From Burkholderiales bacterium (GTDB lineage: Bacteria > Pseudomonadota > Gammaproteobacteria > Burkholderiales > Burkholderiaceae_A): a stretch of 16,501 nucleotides of DNA. Positions 15,798 through 16,501 of this stretch are shown here, piece after piece (within the stretch, counting starts at the first letter, position 1; each line of letters starts with the position of its first letter). Below the pieces are notes generated by a model. It saw nothing but the letters and a program-made list of their open reading frames with translations. It was not told where the DNA came from and searched no databases. The translations under genes and the position numbers were made by a program. The DNA lies in NCBI GenBank assembly GCA_030828265.1, contig JAURCW010000005.1:1-16501 (forward strand), given 5' to 3'.

Positions 15798-15860
15798 GGG
15801 CCATTTCACAGCGGTCTGCCGATTAAAGTGGGTCCTTCACAACGGCATGGCCCCTAAAAT
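15798..15860. promoter_or_regulatory. Repeat array in the rubredoxin-hemL divergent promoter region
   Basis: Within the 132 bp between the two divergent starts, TTCACAGCGG (15805-15814) and TTCACAACGG (15836-15845) form a direct repeat, nine of ten bases identical, 31 bp apart or about three helical turns. They are bracketed by the inverted pair GGGCCAT (15798-15804) and ATGGCCC (15847-15853). A -10-like TAAAAT (15855-15860) follows at once, without a good -35. This could be an operator for hemL; the role is inferred from position only. Confidence 0.35.
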
Positions 15861-15904
15861 GGTGGTCAGCACGCATTCTAAACTTTTGGAGGAATCTTTC
15901 TGCC

Positions 15905-16501
15905 ATGCCCCGCCAGATCATCGACCGCAGTCAAAAACTTTTTGATCATGCTCAAAAATTCATCCCTGGGGGTGTGAACTCCCCCGTGCGTGCCTTTCGC
16001 TCCGTAGGAGGTACCCCACGATTCTTTACCAAGGCCAAGGGGGCTTACCTGTGGGATGCCGATGAGAACCGCTATGTCGATACCATCTGTTCCTGGGGTC
16101 CCGCCATCGTGGGCCATGCCCGAAAAGAGGTGATTGACGCGGTCAAGAAGGCCGCCGAAGGCGGTCTTTCCTTCGGCGCACCCACAGCGGGAGAGGGCGA
16201 GCTGGCGGAATGGGTAAGCAAACATCTCCCCTCCATTGAGATGCTTCGACTTACCTCAAGCGGCACCGAGGCGACGATGTCGGCCATTCGCCTTGCCAGA
16301 GGGTTTACCGGGCGCTCGAAGATTCTTAAGTTCGAGGGCTGCTACCACGGGCATGTAGATAGCCTTCTGGTCAAAGCCGGCTCCGGGCTCCTAACCTTTG
16401 GCAACCCCACATCGGCCGGCGTGCCCGAGAGCTTTGCTGCAGAGACCCTGGTTCTTGACTACAACGACACGGATGCAGGGAAGGCCTGCTTTACCGAGCA
16501 C
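15905..16501 (+). CDS. hemL: Glutamate-1-semialdehyde 2,1-aminomutase (3' partial)
   Basis: PLP-dependent enzyme converting glutamate 1-semialdehyde to 5-aminolevulinate, the C5 route to heme. The first 199 residues are in the window; the whole protein is usually about 427. Visible family features: the start [20 protein letters not shown], then [39 protein letters not shown], the cofactor-phosphate region [16 protein letters not shown] and [20 protein letters not shown]. The Lys that binds PLP lies beyond the edge. GGAGGA at 15888-15893 is a strong ribosome binding site, 11 bases before the ATG. It is divergent from rubredoxin and preceded by a repeat array that may regulate it. Confidence 0.96.
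   Translation, partial: MPRQIIDRSQKLFDHAQKFIPGGVNSPVRAFRSVGGTPRFFTKAKGAYLWDADENRYVDTICSWGPAIVGHARKEVIDAVKKAAEGGLSFGAPTAGEGELAEWVSKHLPSIEMLRLTSSGTEATMSAIRLARGFTGRSKILKFEGCYHGHVDSLLVKAGSGLLTFGNPTSAGVPESFAAETLVLDYNDTDAGKACFTEH

Noticed and set aside
15878..16225. 115-codon open frame on the minus strand opposite hemL
   Set aside because: It is antisense to the conserved N-terminus of HemL; a shadow.
1..16501. Mobile elements, CRISPR arrays, tRNA genes, defence or biosynthetic clusters
   Set aside because: I looked for transposase-like proteins, regularly spaced repeats, tRNA-like cloverleaf ends and unfamiliar gene clusters and saw none; nearly all the sequence is accounted for by housekeeping genes.

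Overview
The window reads as an ordinary, very gene-dense chromosomal segment of a betaproteobacterium, most likely a Burkholderiales relative. The basis is gene content and order recalled from that group: a yqgE-ruvX-pyrB-pyrC(inactive type)-plsC operon, an isoaspartyl-methyltransferase-like gene before tolC, and waaA, a phosphomannomutase gene, apaH, phrB, a small rubredoxin and hemL close by. The DNA is moderately GC-rich by eye. I cannot name a genus. I found no tRNA, rRNA, insertion sequence, phage gene or CRISPR array.

Layout. 1-777 (+): end of a membrane-anchored protein with a Pro/Ala-rich linker and an NTF2-like C-terminal domain. 767-2091 (-): HU protein, a terminator, then an overlapping pair of unknown role (MarR-like winged helix and polytopic membrane protein). 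2293-3063 (+): trmB. 3020-3931 (-): uppP. 3966-6062 (+): PIMT-like methyltransferase and tolC. 6059-8917 (-): waaA and a phosphomannomutase/phosphoglucomutase gene. 9008-9844 (+): apaH. 9790-13963 (-): the tightly packed operon yqgE, ruvX, pyrB, pyrC-like, plsC. 14001-15611 (+): CPD photolyase. 15608-15772 (-): rubredoxin, 54 residues. 15905 to the right edge (+): hemL, cut by the window.

Functional themes. Several genes serve the envelope: uppP recycles the lipid carrier, tolC is an outer-membrane channel, waaA adds Kdo to lipid A, the hexose phosphomutase feeds sugar nucleotides, and plsC makes phosphatidic acid. A second theme is pyrimidine synthesis: pyrB makes the aspartate transcarbamoylase catalytic chain, and the adjacent pyrC-like protein lacks metal-binding histidines, as expected for a non-catalytic partner. 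The pyrR gene that I would expect between ruvX and pyrB is absent.

The most distinctive structural feature is compactness. All five convergent gene pairs overlap at their 3' ends (by 11, 44, 4, 55 and 4 bp), leaving no room for terminators between them. Three divergent promoter regions carry short repeats that may be operators. I did not find a convincing new biological system. The best candidates for a second look are the unknown regulator-membrane pair beside HU, the methyltransferase-like protein lacking the usual active-site loop, and the repeat array between rubredoxin and hemL.
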